Shown here in pieces: positions 1 to 16,490 of a DNA stretch of 64,000 nucleotides; the stretch's first letter is position 1, and each line of letters starts with the position of its first letter. Origin of the DNA: Lingula anatina (Eukaryota; Brachiopoda; Lingulata; Lingulida; Lingulidae); assembly GCF_001039355.2 (NCBI RefSeq), contig NW_019775602.1, forward strand, positions 133,130 through 197,129. The letters run 5' to 3'. The notes beneath the pieces were generated by a model, which saw nothing but the letters and a program-made list of their open reading frames with translations, was not told where the DNA came from and ran no database searches. A program made the translations under genes and the position numbers.

Positions 1-173
1 ATTTCCAAATATGTACCTTAATCCAGAAACAACGTCTAATTTGGTGAATAGATATTATTCAACAGTATCAAATTCTACGTTGCAGAAAATTCGTCCAATT
101 TACGCACTTGATGCAGCAATGTCAGCTTCTAAGTTACGTATTTAGTTAAAGATGCATTTGAAGTCGATCTCTT

Positions 174-612
174 GCCACAAAAGTCAGACAAATGCTACCA
201 CATCAGAAAAGTGTAATTTAGAGGAATGTCAAAATACATTGCTTAATGTTACCCGAAAAGTGATAGTTGAACGGATTTTTCTGCTTGCTTTCTTTGTATA
301 ATATGGGGCAGTAGGATACTGGGTAGATATGTAGGCAGTATGTTAGATAAGTAGGTAAGTTAGATAAGATCGATTTGATAAGTAGGTCATATTTACGATC
401 AAAATTTATAGAAACTGCAGTTTATAGCTCTTTTTGTCTGATCGTGTGATTAATTCAACCAAAAGCCAACCAAATGTTACAACATCTAAATGGTGTAATT
501 TACAGGACAACCAAAATACATTGCTTAATGTTACCCGAAAAGTGATATTTGAACAGACTTTTCTGCTTGCTTTCTGTGTATAATATGGGGCAATAGGTTA
601 CTGGGGAGATAT
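174..612. repeat. Direct repeat, two units of about 155 bp
   Basis: Bases 174-330 and 456-612 are diverged direct copies. Both carry ACATTGCTTAATGTTACCC, then a TTCTGCTTGCTTTCT stretch, and end in a TATAATATGGGGCA block. The spacing of the units is about 280 bp. No coding potential is seen, and the rest of 1-1380 shows nothing I recognise. Confidence 0.75.
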
Positions 613-1380
613 TCCTTGTTTATTCCTTGGCATGTTGACATTATTTGAGTCATATTAGAAACTTATAGAAAGGGTTTTTTAAAATGTGTTAATGCGCATT
701 AAAATGCGTTACTGGGTATTCACGCTCCACCGACGCTCGATTCAAATGTACCTTTTAACTGAGTTTGCGTTCTGTTAGCATGTTATTGAAATAAGATTAT
801 CAACCATCCAGTGACAGAAGGCCAAGCATGGATAGAACTTCAGAGCTATGCCTGCACTAAAGACCGCTATGTTAGTTCGCTAGCTGTTTTTTTGGTCAAT
901 TTTGATGCTTTATTATAATACTAACAGCATAATCGAAGCCAAATTTCAGTAATATACTAGAATATGTACTGGGCTTTAGGTCCGTGGGAGATCTATGTCG
1001 TACACAGAAAATGCCAATACTGAAAATATGTTCACTTGAAGATAGATAGCTAATCAGTCTGCTTTGCTCTCTATTCTATTCTCTATTCTGCGGGCTCTAT
1101 TCTAGTTGGAGTATTACAAGAAACACAATTTTCCTATCAGTATCTTAAAGAAAGCGTTCTCAAAATAATAATGCAATGTAACTGCACCAATAACCATTCA
1201 AGTTTAACTACAATTGTATGTACGGCATTGCAGGTGTCACGGTGGCGCCCCTTAGCATGCCCCACTAAGATGTTGTTTCGTAAGACTAAATAACATTTTA
1301 AGTTTATAGGTAATATTTCCACAATCCATGTAATGTACTGCTGGGTATAAATAGGACAGGTGGTGGGCAGATTTGGCACT

Positions 1381-1507
1381 TTGGGGGGGGGGGGGGAAGG
1401 TCCACTCTGGGAAAAATTTGATCTAGGTACATGAGGTTTTTATGGGAAAAGGTCCACTTTTTCAGAAAAAGAACCTCCCTTTTGAAATTGCTGGCTACGG
1501 GCCTGCT
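1381..1507. mobile_element. Fragment of MITE with GGCTACGGGCCTGC terminus
   Basis: The sequence runs from a G homopolymer through GGTCCACTCTGGG and ends in GGCTACGGGCCTGC. It matches 37079-37245, where both ends are present as inverted copies of AGGCCCGTAGCC. Here the left terminus is lost or replaced by the G run. A 110-residue open frame across it is fortuitous. Confidence 0.6.
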
Positions 1508-1825
1508 CTGCATTTCTCCTCTCTTCCTCGAAGACCGCCTTCAGATTCACACATCGTACTACCTGGGTCGGTACAACTCTGCGGGGGGTCTCACTAAGAG
1601 GAATCAGCTTAATTTTTTGACACGCAACCTACCACTCTCCCAGGGACGTTCAAACCACAAAGTCAGACTAAAATTCGCGCCCTCTTCAAATAATCTTGGA
1701 TCCGCCCATGATGTAGGTGTGACGCACCCGCCGTGCGTTCGATTTTTTGTTCGTAAGTTGTGAGGGCGTGCGCCGACCTCAACACGTAAGGGGCACTTTC
1801 TCCTTCAAAGCTTGCGACGTGCGTC

Positions 1826-2042
1826 TTATGACCCCATTCCACAGATTTTTGATCGATCTATCCCTGTGGGGAGTCTCACTAGATTACTGTCAGCCTACCC
1901 GGCTTAAGCGTCTGTCCCGCCTACTAAAAGCTGTAAGGAGGTAATTAACTACCGTGCGCGCTCGGCTGACATCAATTTAGCGTGAACCCCCAGGGAGTAA
2001 GGTCGATCTAGATGGATCGATCTAAAGCTATGGGAATGGCCT
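1826..2042. mobile_element. Foldback MITE, GATCGATC family, copy 1
   Basis: This is an imperfect palindrome of about 215 bp. The left end (CCATTCCACAG, then GATCGATCTATCCCTG) pairs with the right end (AGATCGATC near 2010, then CTATGGGAATGG). The centre carries the shared block GTCTGTCCCGCCTACTAAAA and GTAATTAACTA. Related copies lie at about 5372-5516, 23205-23452, 30298-30480, 30530-30775 and 46109-46323. No open frame; a non-autonomous DNA element by structure. Confidence 0.7.
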
Positions 2043-3054
2043 CTAATTATGTTTTTTCTTCCCACGGTACATTAAAAATTGCACGGCTGATTATCAATGT
2101 AACTTCGTGTTATCTATTTCAGTTATACTAATTCAAACAGTATGTTGGTACTTGGCTAGATTTAATGTCAGTGAAAGGTGGAAAGTTTTTATTCTTTGCT
2201 TCATATTATAGTGTGTGCTATTCTTGAGTTTTCTTAATATTATATCAAAAGAACTTTCCATCAAATACCATTACTTTTAAAAATGTGGAAGGCTTTATTT
2301 TTTGCTTCATATTACACTATGTGCTATTCTTAATTTATATTCTTAATTTTAAATTGAAATGTACTGTTCAAATAAAAGCAAAAAATGAATAAAAAAATGA
2401 GATCATTATTTTATTTTATTTTCCATTTAAACAGTTCAATTTATATTTATAAATACAGGCCATCTTATTTCTAAGTGATAAATATAAAATGTCTTGTAAA
2501 ATTAATTTCAAATTTATGAATATTCCTAATCTCAGAATCTGATTGCTCAAAATGAAATGTAATATAATTATCTAAAACAATGATTTAAAGTTTGAGTTCT
2601 CAGAAAAAAGAATTAGCCATCTTTCTTTGAACAACAATATGTTGCCCTTGCCACGAGACATGTCACAAAATGTACCTGTCTGCCTGAATTTCATATTTGG
2701 TCAAGGTTAGTTTGCTTTTCCAATATTCAATAACACCCAGATAATTTTCAGATATACAACCATAGCTGATCAACAAGATACAGGTTATTCCTACCATAAG
2801 AGTGTCTGTACATGAAGGACCAGCTTCAATGTGCCTCCTAGGATCAGAAGTCTACGCCACAGTGTGGTATGAGACATAACACGCAGTCTTTGTCAACTTC
2901 TGGGGCATGGTGAAAACAGAGAGAGATCATCTTTGGTGTAGATCAGTTTTCATAATAGTTATATATGACAATTATTTCTGGTCCTGGTACTTGTAATACT
3001 GTTTCTGGCACTTCATGGAGTACTAATACATGTACTATAACAGGGCTATAATTA
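2043..3054. other. AT-rich downstream region of the aminopeptidase gene
   Basis: Mostly A/T-rich sequence with no convincing reading frame. It lies 3' of the minus-strand aminopeptidase gene and probably holds its 3' UTR. I could not place a polyadenylation signal close to the stop codon. A near-repeat (a TATATTATAGTGTGTGCTATTCTT-like block at about 2200 and again near 2310) is the only structure seen. Confidence 0.4.
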
Positions 3055-8036
<4,982 letters not shown>

Positions 8037-8212
8037 GTTTACGCAAAATTTACACCTTGAAAATACTGCAAAGTTATATGCTACTGGTAAAAGTTCTTTT
8101 TTGTGATAAACGATTCTGATAACTGTACTAGAAAGCAGCCGAACCACAATGGGACAGCCTCTTACAATCATATGACTGCTTATCAGGTTCAAGTTTCACG
8201 TTGCTATTACTA

Positions 8213-8220
8213 CCGGAAGT
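8213..8220 (+). promoter_or_regulatory. ETS/GABP-type site CCGGAAGT upstream of the aminopeptidase gene
   Basis: CCGGAAGT lies about 175 bp upstream of the aminopeptidase start codon, in the most GC-rich stretch of this neighbourhood. ETS sites are common in TATA-less housekeeping promoters. Assignment to this gene is inference from position. The 102-codon plus-strand open frame starting nearby (8201) resembles no family I know. Confidence 0.35.
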
Positions 8221-8509
8221 CGGCCTCGGTCACGAAAGGTCATCAGGTCCGAGCGGCAGGAGAGGTCAGCTACTGGTAGAAACGCCAGCTCAGGCCACGA
8301 GAACCACTGACATAAACGTCATCACAGGCCAGTTTGTAATCGAGGCAGCGGCGAGTTCAGGTGACAGTAAAATATCAATTAACAAGCTCATTTCTCAAGG
8401 AGACAGAATTGTTTACAAAAATAATTATAACGATCATAATAATCATCTTGGCAATCTACATGCTAACTGGATAGTTGAAGGAAAGAAAATGGTTCTAAAG
8501 TTCATGTAA

Positions 8510-9310
8510 AGTGGTTAAAAACGTTCTGGACTTTTGGATAATTTGCAATAGTTCGTAAGCCTTCTCAGGTTGCCTACGTAGGCTAACTTAGAGCGACATG
8601 AACTATTTCATAGATAAAATCTTCTGCCAGTGTCTAAACCTTATCAAATAGACTGAAAAGGATGAGACTTTGTTCAAACGAATAATTTTAGGATTTTATT
8701 TTGTCATGTTTTTTTTCTGAGTTTTTCACTTCTCTTCCCACCGGAATTCACACTGGAAAAATGTAACCATATTAAATATTGTAAAGCAAAGAAAGGGTTA
8801 TTTACAGTGTAATATCTTGTATATATCGTATTGCAATGTATGCATTCCGATGCATTTGATAATAATGGACACTTTTCTGTTTTTTTATTTATACGAAACT
8901 ATAAACAAACAAACAAACAAACAAACAAACAAACCAACAAACAAACAAATAAATAAATGTTTGAATTCAAAGTGCGATATGCACCTACAGGGTTAATACT
9001 TAATATATAATTTGTTATTTTTGAGTGCAAATTAAATTTATTTGGCTTTATGCATCAAAAAGGTACTGAGTATGTCACTGAGTGATAAAACATCCAGTCT
9101 TCTGTTGTGAGATATTTTGGTCAATAATATTAAATCTGACATAAGTTGTCATTCAAAAGAAAAGAACACCCCAGAAAACCATATCGACAGTTTGATGTCA
9201 GTATTAACTTTAGGCTAAGATAATAAAGAAAAGAAGCAAAGAACTCATTACAGTAGTCTGGATGATTGGTACTATATATTGTCCAAATTGCTCAGAATGT
9301 GGAAAAAGCA
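8510..9310. other. Gene-free interval with (AAAC)n tract
   Basis: No coding sequence is recognised. Bases 8897-8957 are a CAAA/AAAC tetranucleotide microsatellite grading into AAAT. Confidence 0.7.
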
Positions 9311-9387
9311 CACCCTGAGCTTCAGAGCTAACTTGACACTAACCTTTTCACTGTAGCCTATCTCCATCGTGTCAAGTAACCTCTGAC
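9311..9387 (-). repeat. Left arm of 77-bp inverted repeat
   Basis: This arm is the near-exact reverse complement of 9838-9914. Read outward on the minus strand, it begins GTCAGAGGTTACTTGACACG, then ATGGAGATAGG, then AAAAGGTTAGTG. A TTTAAAT lies about 30-38 bp upstream on the same strand (about 9417-9425), next to a CCAAT box. See the partner arm. Confidence 0.9.
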
Positions 9388-9837
9388 CAGATTCGAGTGC
9401 CCCCGCCGCCCGCCAATCAAATTTAAAGCCCGCACTCAATGACTCATTGAACGATCTAGCCAATGAACGCGAACGAGTCAAAGCGCGCTTTGTTCAAATC
9501 CGGACCAATCAAAGATAAGGCTGAATATCAGGGACTTGCCGTAACCTGTGGGCAGCACGCAAAATACATCATCCCTCAGTAGATAATTATGCAGGGCATC
9601 AAACTGCTCTGGTTTCAATTCCGATATACTCCATGCTTTCTTTGTGTACGGTTATGCACTCGGAACTACTCGGATGTCTCCGCACTCGACAATAACTATG
9701 TTGTTAGTATGGAGCTTGCGGAATCAGCCGAGGATTGCCGATTGACGATCAACCAATCAGCGTTTTCACCAAACTTTGGTGAAAAATTTTGAAACATGGA
9801 TCCGATTGGCTTATATAAAATAGGTCAAACTATTTTC
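9388..9837. promoter_or_regulatory. CCAAT/TATA-rich core between the inverted arms, possible divergent promoter
   Basis: The 450-bp spacer holds several CCAAT motifs (CCAATCA near 9412, 9504 and 9752, and the reverse form ATTGG near 9803). It also has TATATAAA at about 9812-9819, some 20-25 bp before the right arm. A TTTAAA sits at the equivalent distance before the left arm. The layout fits a bidirectional promoter firing into two identical leaders. Function is inference; no known gene follows on either side. Confidence 0.4.
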
Positions 9838-9914
9838 GTCAGAGGTTACTTGACACGATGGAGATAGGCTACAGTGAAAAGGTTAGTGTCAAGTTAGCTC
9901 TGAAGCTCAGGGTG
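9838..9914 (+). repeat. Right arm of 77-bp inverted repeat
   Basis: It mirrors 9311-9387. It starts about 20 bp after a TATATAAA box. It contains an ATG followed by a short open stretch (MEIGYSEK) and then AAAAG/GTTAGT, which resembles a splice donor. Whether this is a duplicated first exon or simply a foldback-transposon terminus cannot be settled from sequence alone. Confidence 0.85.
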
Positions 9915-9924
9915 AAAAAGCATG

Positions 9925-11555
9925 AAACATGGCAGAAATGTGTTTTGGACTACCAGTATGCTGATCATTTTCAAGGGTAGTGCCAAAAATTTTAAAATTA
10001 GCAACCGTTGCTATGGAAGTGAGTTACCTTGGAAACAAGCTAATTAGACCTTGCTTGTCCAGTTTAAATGATTTAGAAATGCTAATAACAAGGTTTCAAG
10101 GCATCAAAGCTATCTCTAGACTATTTTAAGGCCATTAAAACCCAAATTAACCTTAACCACAGTTGCTAGGCAGCATATTACCCTAGCAACAAGCATTTAA
10201 CAAGCGTTTAAAGTTCTATTAAACAAAGCAAATCTATAAAACTGGCTAGGAACTTTACTTTTGAGCAAGATGTTCATACTTTTAATCCAGTAAGTTAAAA
10301 CAATTGTGTGAAGTTTACAAACATCCGATCAAAAACATTACCGCTGCAGATACATGTAATTAAAGGTTCAAAGTTCAAAGTTAGTAACCTGTCATTTCCA
10401 TGCTTTGTTTTTATCACCTTACGACTCTTTATAAAACTTTGCAGTATTTTAGGCGTTAAAATCTCCCTTGCATGTGCAATAAACAGTACATTTTAAGTGC
10501 CCTTGCACATTGTCAGTCTCTGGACAGAACAATTAGCTTTTGGCAAATGTGTCCACAAGGGTTCACTGTTCCGCACAAGTCCAACCAGAGTGAGCACATG
10601 GTATATTACCACATGGCACCGAAGTACTGGTTCAGATGTGTTCATCTCGCAAGACTACGCTTTGTAGAGCAGCCTTGGTGGGAGGAAGATAAGCCATCTG
10701 TCGGCCTTTGTGTGTGAACAGAAACTTTTGAACTTCATTAATTAACAGTGGACTGCTTTTTTGGTCTGTAAATGAAGCTATTTGACTTTATGTTCTTTTT
10801 TTAATTTTCATGTGAATAATATTTACAAACCTATGGTTGATATATCTCTTTTAAATCAGGAATTATATAGATAAGACTTTATTGGTTATTGGTGCTACTC
10901 CAAATACAAGTTGATGTTTTAAAAATAAAATGAATTGTGTTCCATTATCATTTTGCTAAGTCATGAGATTCTGCAGAACAAAAGCGGTCGCGAGCAGAAC
11001 AAATTTTGTTTTGTAGTATTTGCCATAATGCATGTTGACTGTGAAGTTGCTCCGAGCATTATTAAATAAACAGTGGACAGTTTTGAGGGGACTACGAAGA
11101 AAAGTGCCCAGGGAGAGGAAATACGAGCAAGGTCTCCAGGGAATGAACTATATATTGGTTGAAATCAATGGCATAGAAACGATTTCTGGATGAAACTTAA
11201 AACAGCTTAAAAAAAAGACCCACCCCGAGTAGTATTATTTCTGCTGAACGCGGTATACTTTTGGTATAAAGTGGTACCATACCGAGTAAGCTACTGACAC
11301 AGTTACGTCGTTGGCATGGGTAAACTAAAAGCTCCCCCTCCTCTTATGTATCTTTATGCAAACTTGACATTTAATATGGAATAAATTAAATAAGGATTAA
11401 AATCTCGTGTTTTAATTACTTTTAATTATCACTTTTATGTCATTGTGACATCAGTTCATTAATTGAATTCACCAGTGAAGCAAACAACGAAAACCATTAT
11501 AAGCGATATTTTGGACCTCCATATTCTCCTAATAATCGTCTGTAAAAGAGTTACA
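9925..11555. other. Gene-free interval
   Basis: No supported gene. An 81-codon plus-strand frame at 10472-10717 has no family features I recognise. Short repeats of AGTTCAAAG type are visible near 10365-10385. Confidence 0.5.
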
Positions 11556-11559
11556 CGCT

Positions 11560-11970
11560 CCACAAAGGACCCTAAGGTCAGCGTCTATCAGCGTCTATTC
11601 ACAGCAACGGTCGCTGTTACGTCCGACCTCTTCTGGCAGCTACCAAGTCTCTCAAGCAGTAAGGCATTCCTTGGGATAGGTTTTTAAGTTCAGCGGCAAT
11701 CTCACCATGCAACCTAAAATTGTTCCTAAGGTGTCCCATATCGAATGATTGTCAAGTGGTTCCCAGATTATTCCCTTATTTGATCTGGTTCAGGTTTTCA
11801 TCGATGACTACCACTGGAGTTTTGGCACCAGTGTGGTATCCACTCCAAAAACTGACGCTCTCGATGCCCCTAGTCACTATATTTGCGGCACAAGATTCGT
11901 CGTAGACTTTCTGGGTGTCTGTAAAGCCTGTTTTGACTAGTTGAGCGGTACCGCTTGCCTGCAAAATTTT
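11560..11970 (-). pseudogene. Decayed Tc1/mariner transposase, C-terminal part
   Basis: Minus-strand conceptual translation gives VSFWSGYHTGAKTPVVVID followed by ENLNQIK. This matches the conserved Tc1/mariner stretch G-S-x-M-x-W-G ... K-T-P-L-V-x-I-x-G-N-L-N. Further on, past several stops, comes SQGMPYCLRDLVAARRGRT, which resembles the Tc1 C-terminus (IP...SM..R..A.I.ARGGHT). At least three stops interrupt the frame, so it is a fossil. The N-terminal DNA-binding part and terminal repeats were not located. Confidence 0.5.
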
Positions 11971-11974
11971 AGAT

Positions 11975-13080
11975 TCTTCTATGCAGTAGTTGCCGATATA
12001 TGAATACTATTTGGACAAAACCATGCTTTGCCTAAGCCAAACTATGACCAAGGAGCACTACCCATTTAAATCACTGCATATTACACAATGCAGCAGCGCA
12101 ACAGGCATGACAGTCAGTTAATTCATAGCGACACACCTGGCTACACACTTCTTTATTCAGATATTTTATATTAATTTTTTTTAAAAAAAGAACAACTTAT
12201 TTTAACTTAGGCATACCTTCCAAACTGAAATATTCCATATTAAATGTCAAGTCTGTACATGTATCATGTATGGAGAGAGGTGGACCACGCACCTGTTCAT
12301 GAATGTACGGAGGTTACGAAAGAAACAAACTTTATATTAACATATATCCATTATAAATAACAATTAACAACACTGAATAAACATTGCAACTATTTATATT
12401 ACTTTATTTAAAACGGTGCTCACGTGTAGTGGATGGTACTGTCATACTCTTCTGTTGTCTATAATACATGTACATACTTTATAATAACATTGCTTTTCCG
12501 AAAAAAAAAAAGCAACAAACGAGAACAGTCACGTGCGTTGTGATAAACCCCTCAAGTTACCTCTTGCAAATGGAGTGAGGTATCAGTTGAAAATGTAATT
12601 GCAGAGGATTATTAATAAATGACACACCATTCATTTATCTATTGGCTCTCTATGTCATTAAGTGAAATGATTCATCAGTAATAAAAGGAACTTTCAATGG
12701 TGCTTTCGGCGTGCTACGATGGTTGGTGAAGCCACCATGTATCAAATCATATTTGACTTGATAACAAGCAAAATAAGGACTCTTAACAGGTCCATTAAGT
12801 GTGACCCCCCCCCCCCCCCCCCACACACACACACAGGAACAACCGGCGCAGCGCTGCTAGCAGCTGATTAATCACGCTGTACTTTGATATCACGTGCACC
12901 CTAACTGTGATGTGTACAAATAACTTTATCAAACAATACATTAAAACATGCGCCATGGCCTTGGTATATTCTAATAGGGTTGGGCGTTTTGATTTTGTAG
13001 ACTTTGACACCGTCCTCATTATTGACAATATCACCTGATTGTTGACAAATTTGAAGCAGTATAGATAGCCTATTAAATGA
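11975..13080. other. Gene-free interval with C-homopolymer
   Basis: No coding sequence supported. About 12807-12822 is a C homopolymer followed by (CA)n. Minus-strand frames running through it are low-complexity artefacts. Confidence 0.6.
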
Positions 13081-13088
13081 TATATAAA
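13081..13088 (+). promoter_or_regulatory. TATA box of the TRIM-NHL gene
   Basis: TATATAAA lies 88 bp before the ATG at 13176, placing transcription start near 13110 and giving a 5' UTR of about 65 bases. The UTR contains a minimal upstream ORF, ATG-TAG at 13131-13136. Confidence 0.6.
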
Positions 13089-13175
13089 GCGTACGCAACG
13101 GTCTGGAAGCAGTAGAGCGGGGCAGCCGTTATGTAGGGGGCGGGGCGCTGTGCCCACTCTGGGCGCTAAAATACT

Positions 13176-15388
13176 ATGGCAATGGCTTCGAAGGAGATGT
13201 ATAACATCTTCAACGAGAACTTTCTAACGTGTCATATGTGTCTTGGAGAATATAAAGACCCGAGAGTTCTCCCCTGTTACCACACTTTCTGCCTGGAATG
13301 CATTGCTGACCATGCAGCCAAGAATGGTCTCCAGAATAAGTTCTCCTGTCCCGTGTGTCGCCAAGAGGCCCCCGTACCACCAGGTGGGTTAGAAACTCTC
13401 GTGAAAAACTTCTTCCTAACAAAAGTAAAAGAATGTACCAAAGGCCAGAAAGCGTCAGAGGGGAGACTTTGTGAGTATTGTAACCAGAAAGAGGCCACTT
13501 TCTTGTGCCAAGGATGCCCAAAAAACAACCAACTGTGCGCTACATGTCGTGACATTCACGACAAAATACCCGCATGTGAGGGCCACTCGTTTGTATCCCT
13601 GTCACAAGTAGATCTGTCAGCTAACCCAGCTATCATACGAGAACAATTACGTCACGTATTAGATAAAGCTCAATACTGCGACAAACACGACAGTGAGTTG
13701 TTGGCATTCTATTGTGAAGAGGATGACACCGTGGCATGTAGAGATTGTATTTTGGAAACTCACAGTAAACACGACTTTAGAAAAATCGGGGATGTGGTGA
13801 AAGTTCAACGGGAATTAATACAAGAAAACATATGAGATGTCTCCCAAGTCAGAGTGCAAAACAATCTCGTTTTGAAAGGGCGGAGAGAGCCATTGCACGA
13901 ACGGAAGAGAGGCTGACAGAACATCAGACAAAGGTTTTTCATTTGGTGGATTCTCAAAAATTAGCTATGACGAAGGAGATAAGGGAAAATAGTAAAACCA
14001 TTGAAAGAGAACTGAACGATTATTATCAACAAGTAGAGAAAGACTTACGTCAACAGATCGACACGTATTTAACAAGTATGAAACACCATTTGGAAACGTA
14101 CCAAACAAGAGTACAGTCAGATTACATCGAAATGCAGAAAGTTATAGATGGAAAAAGCGACGAATTGACTGCAGAAGTTAAGGCACTAACCTCCACGCAG
14201 ATGAAGACTCTAGAGGCTGAAAAGGACAAGCAAGAAATGAACATGATTTCCATCCAGAGCATTCGTGATTTCGCTCAGCAGCTCACAGACATTGGTTCTG
14301 ATATTGAAGTCATGTCCCACTCTAAAAAACTTCAAACTAGAATCCAGAAGTTACGGACAGTAGAACCAGTCTTTGATACCAAGATCACCAAAATAACATT
14401 TACACCGGGGCAAACACAAATGGACATTGTGCTACAGTTTCCTAAAATCCCCGAACCACGGCCGCTGTCCATCAAAACGGGGTCTATTACGGCCAAAACA
14501 TACCGGGGTCCCTTGGATGCATATTTTGGAAGTTTGAAACAAGAGAGAGAGTACTATCCCGAGCTGATGGAATTTCAGAGAGTCGCATATCTTGAAACAC
14601 CAGAGCAGTGTATTTTTTATAATGTGAATGATTGGCCGTGGGATATCCAGTGCATAGATAAGGGGTGTGTTTTAGTTGTACGGTCTAGTGATATAGTGTC
14701 CGTATTCTCCAGCGAAGGTCAATGTAATCGTGAGATCAGTATAGAGGGAGGGGTGAGGTGTATCAGTACAGTCAGTAACGATAGATTTTTGGTCACCTGT
14801 GACGATAAAGAGTGTAGGCTGTATTCAACATCAGGTCAGGTTATCCAGTGTTTTGGTCAGGGTGATATGTCTGACCCCTGGGGTGTCACTGTGGACCGTA
14901 CAGAGGGTAAGGTATTCGTGTGTGATAGTGGTGCACAGTGCATCTGTGTGTATGACATGCCATCATTTCAACTTGTGAACAGAATTCCTATCCCAATGTG
15001 CAGTAAGAGCACACTGCGCTGTGCATACCATCACATCATCAATGCAATCATAGTCAGCGACTTTGGTATCCACTGTGTGTATGCAGTGACACCCCAGGGT
15101 GACGTCATATTCCAATATGGAGCACGAGGTCAGAGTGGAAGTGGAGGCGGACAACTAAATTATCCACGAGGCGTGTGCGTAGATGAGTTTGGACACATAT
15201 TCGTAGCTGACTTCAATAATCACAGGGTGGTTGTCCTTGGTTCAGACGGAAGGTTTGTTCGTTACATTCTGACAAGGAGTGACGACATTGGGCATCCTAT
15301 ATCAGTTGATGTTAACAGGAACGGAGAGCTTGTTGTTGGAACTATCCGATGTGAGATATCTACGTATAAGTATATTGGTAAACAATGA
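13176..15388 (+). CDS. TRIM-NHL-type RING E3 ubiquitin ligase, single exon, one frameshift
   Basis: The intronless gene is read in two overlapping frames: 13176-13835 (219 residues) and 13832-15388 (518 residues). The first encodes a C3HC4 RING (Cys19, Cys22, Cys34, His36, Cys39, Cys42, Cys58, Cys61). B-box 1 follows (CEYC ... CATC, about 98-138), then B-box 2 (YCDKHD ... CRDC, about 168-205). The second frame continues directly into a long Glu/Lys-rich coiled coil. NHL-type beta-propeller repeats follow (LNYPRGVCVDEFGHIFVAD, then FNNHRVVVL). Together they give about 735 residues, the usual TRIM-NHL length. The break lies at CATATGAG, where two extra bases (a duplicated AT) separate B-box 2 from the coiled coil. 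That is either an assembly error or a disabling allele. RING-B-box-coiled-coil proteins act as E3 ligases; many lineage-expanded invertebrate members are linked to immunity. The substrate here is unknown. Confidence 0.9.
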
Positions 15389-15625
15389 CATAAATATGAT
15401 TTGCCACTGTAATGATGTTTAAATTATGATATCAATCACTGAAGAGAATGTAATGAACACACTACCCTGTAAAAACAGTATTTAGCATTTAAACATTGAT
15501 TAATAATCCAGATAACAAATAACGTTCATGAGACGGCGCTTTACTGCCTGCCTTAAAAAGAACTGTTCAATAGAAAATGGATCGACTTCTTATATAAAGC
15601 CTGTATCAATTTCTGTTTTCCATCA

Positions 15626-15631
15626 AATAAA
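15626..15631 (+). terminator. AATAAA polyadenylation signal of the TRIM-NHL gene
   Basis: AATAAA lies 238 bp downstream of the TRIM stop codon, a plausible 3' UTR length. A second AATAAA-like hexamer occurs just before the GA microsatellite near 15665. Confidence 0.5.
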
Positions 15632-15668
15632 TTCTAAATCAACCTTACTTGTATTTAGATTAAAATAA

Positions 15669-15672
<4 letters not shown>

Positions 15673-15714
<42 letters not shown>
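15673..15714 (+). repeat. (GA)n microsatellite
   Basis: About 20 perfect GA units directly 3' of the TRIM gene. Confidence 0.97.
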
Positions 15715-15717
<3 letters not shown>

Positions 15718-15873
15718 GAATAATAGGATTTAGCGGCATTTCGGTTTACTTGTGAATATCACTCAAGTCGGGGTTTAATAAGGATCTGTATCTGTGGGTA
15801 TTTTTAAGGGCAAATTTGGGGCAAAGGAAGCCAAGATATGTAGTTACCTCGTACACAATTTTTTGAGTGCACT

Positions 15874-16490
15874 TGTTGTGTCTACGTAGTAAAAGAGACC
15901 AATGTCAAGACGCCCCCGGTTCTTCTGTTCAGCTCCCTTTGACTTATCTGCTGACAAACCGACTGTTCTTGTTGTCGCTTACGACAACAAGTTGCGATTA
16001 CGGTCGTATTACTAGTCATCTTTGTTTTGTTATGCAAATGATTTGCTCAGTATATATACGACCAGCAGTAGTTCTGGGCGCGGCCGCGTTTGCAATTGAC
16101 GAGCAGAAGGCTCAGATCGCCAAGTGACAGTCTCAAGATTTAGTGTAGTCACTTCGGCAAAATCTGTGAATCACCATCGGGCGGGAAAACCCACTTTTCT
16201 CCGTACGTATTGTTAACCATTTGCACGATGTATATGTAAAAGCATAAGTCGTGTTGTCTAGCCAAATTTATAGTATGCACAACATTTCCCGTTTCTTATA
16301 ATTAGTTCATTATTTCTTTTTATATTTGTATTCAGTTTATATTATATTTGTGTATTTTTATATTATCAGTTTGGTGTTTACCTTTCATTATTTTGTTATT
16401 TTTTAGTTTCACCATGTCAGTGTATGTGCGTGAATAAAGGTGTGAACATTTTCCCGTTGTTTGTGTTCGTTTGGCGTGGGATCCGCAACA
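15874..16490 (+). mobile_element. Candidate solo LTR
   Basis: The 617-bp segment begins TGTTG and ends CAACA, a terminal inverted pair typical of LTRs. It contains an ATGCAAAT octamer (about 16033), a TATATATA element (about 16051) and AATAAA (about 16433) about 55 bp before the 3' end, all in LTR order. A perfect 10-bp hairpin lies at 15968-15991. No matching 5-bp target duplication was found (GCACT before, GTTCC after), and no second LTR or gag/pol is present. Boundaries are therefore tentative. Confidence 0.4.

Noticed and set aside
1431-1763. 110-codon plus-strand open frame
   Set aside because: It runs through a MITE fragment and has no family features. The same element at 37079 is not coding.
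8201-8509. 102-codon plus-strand frame divergent from the aminopeptidase gene
   Set aside because: It lies in the GC-rich promoter region. Composition and sequence give no sign of a protein family.
9490-9505. GTTCAAATCC resembling a tRNA B box
   Set aside because: No A box, acceptor stem or cloverleaf can be drawn around it.
10472-10717. 81-codon plus-strand frame
   Set aside because: No recognisable motif, no promoter or splice context, and no second copy to test conservation.
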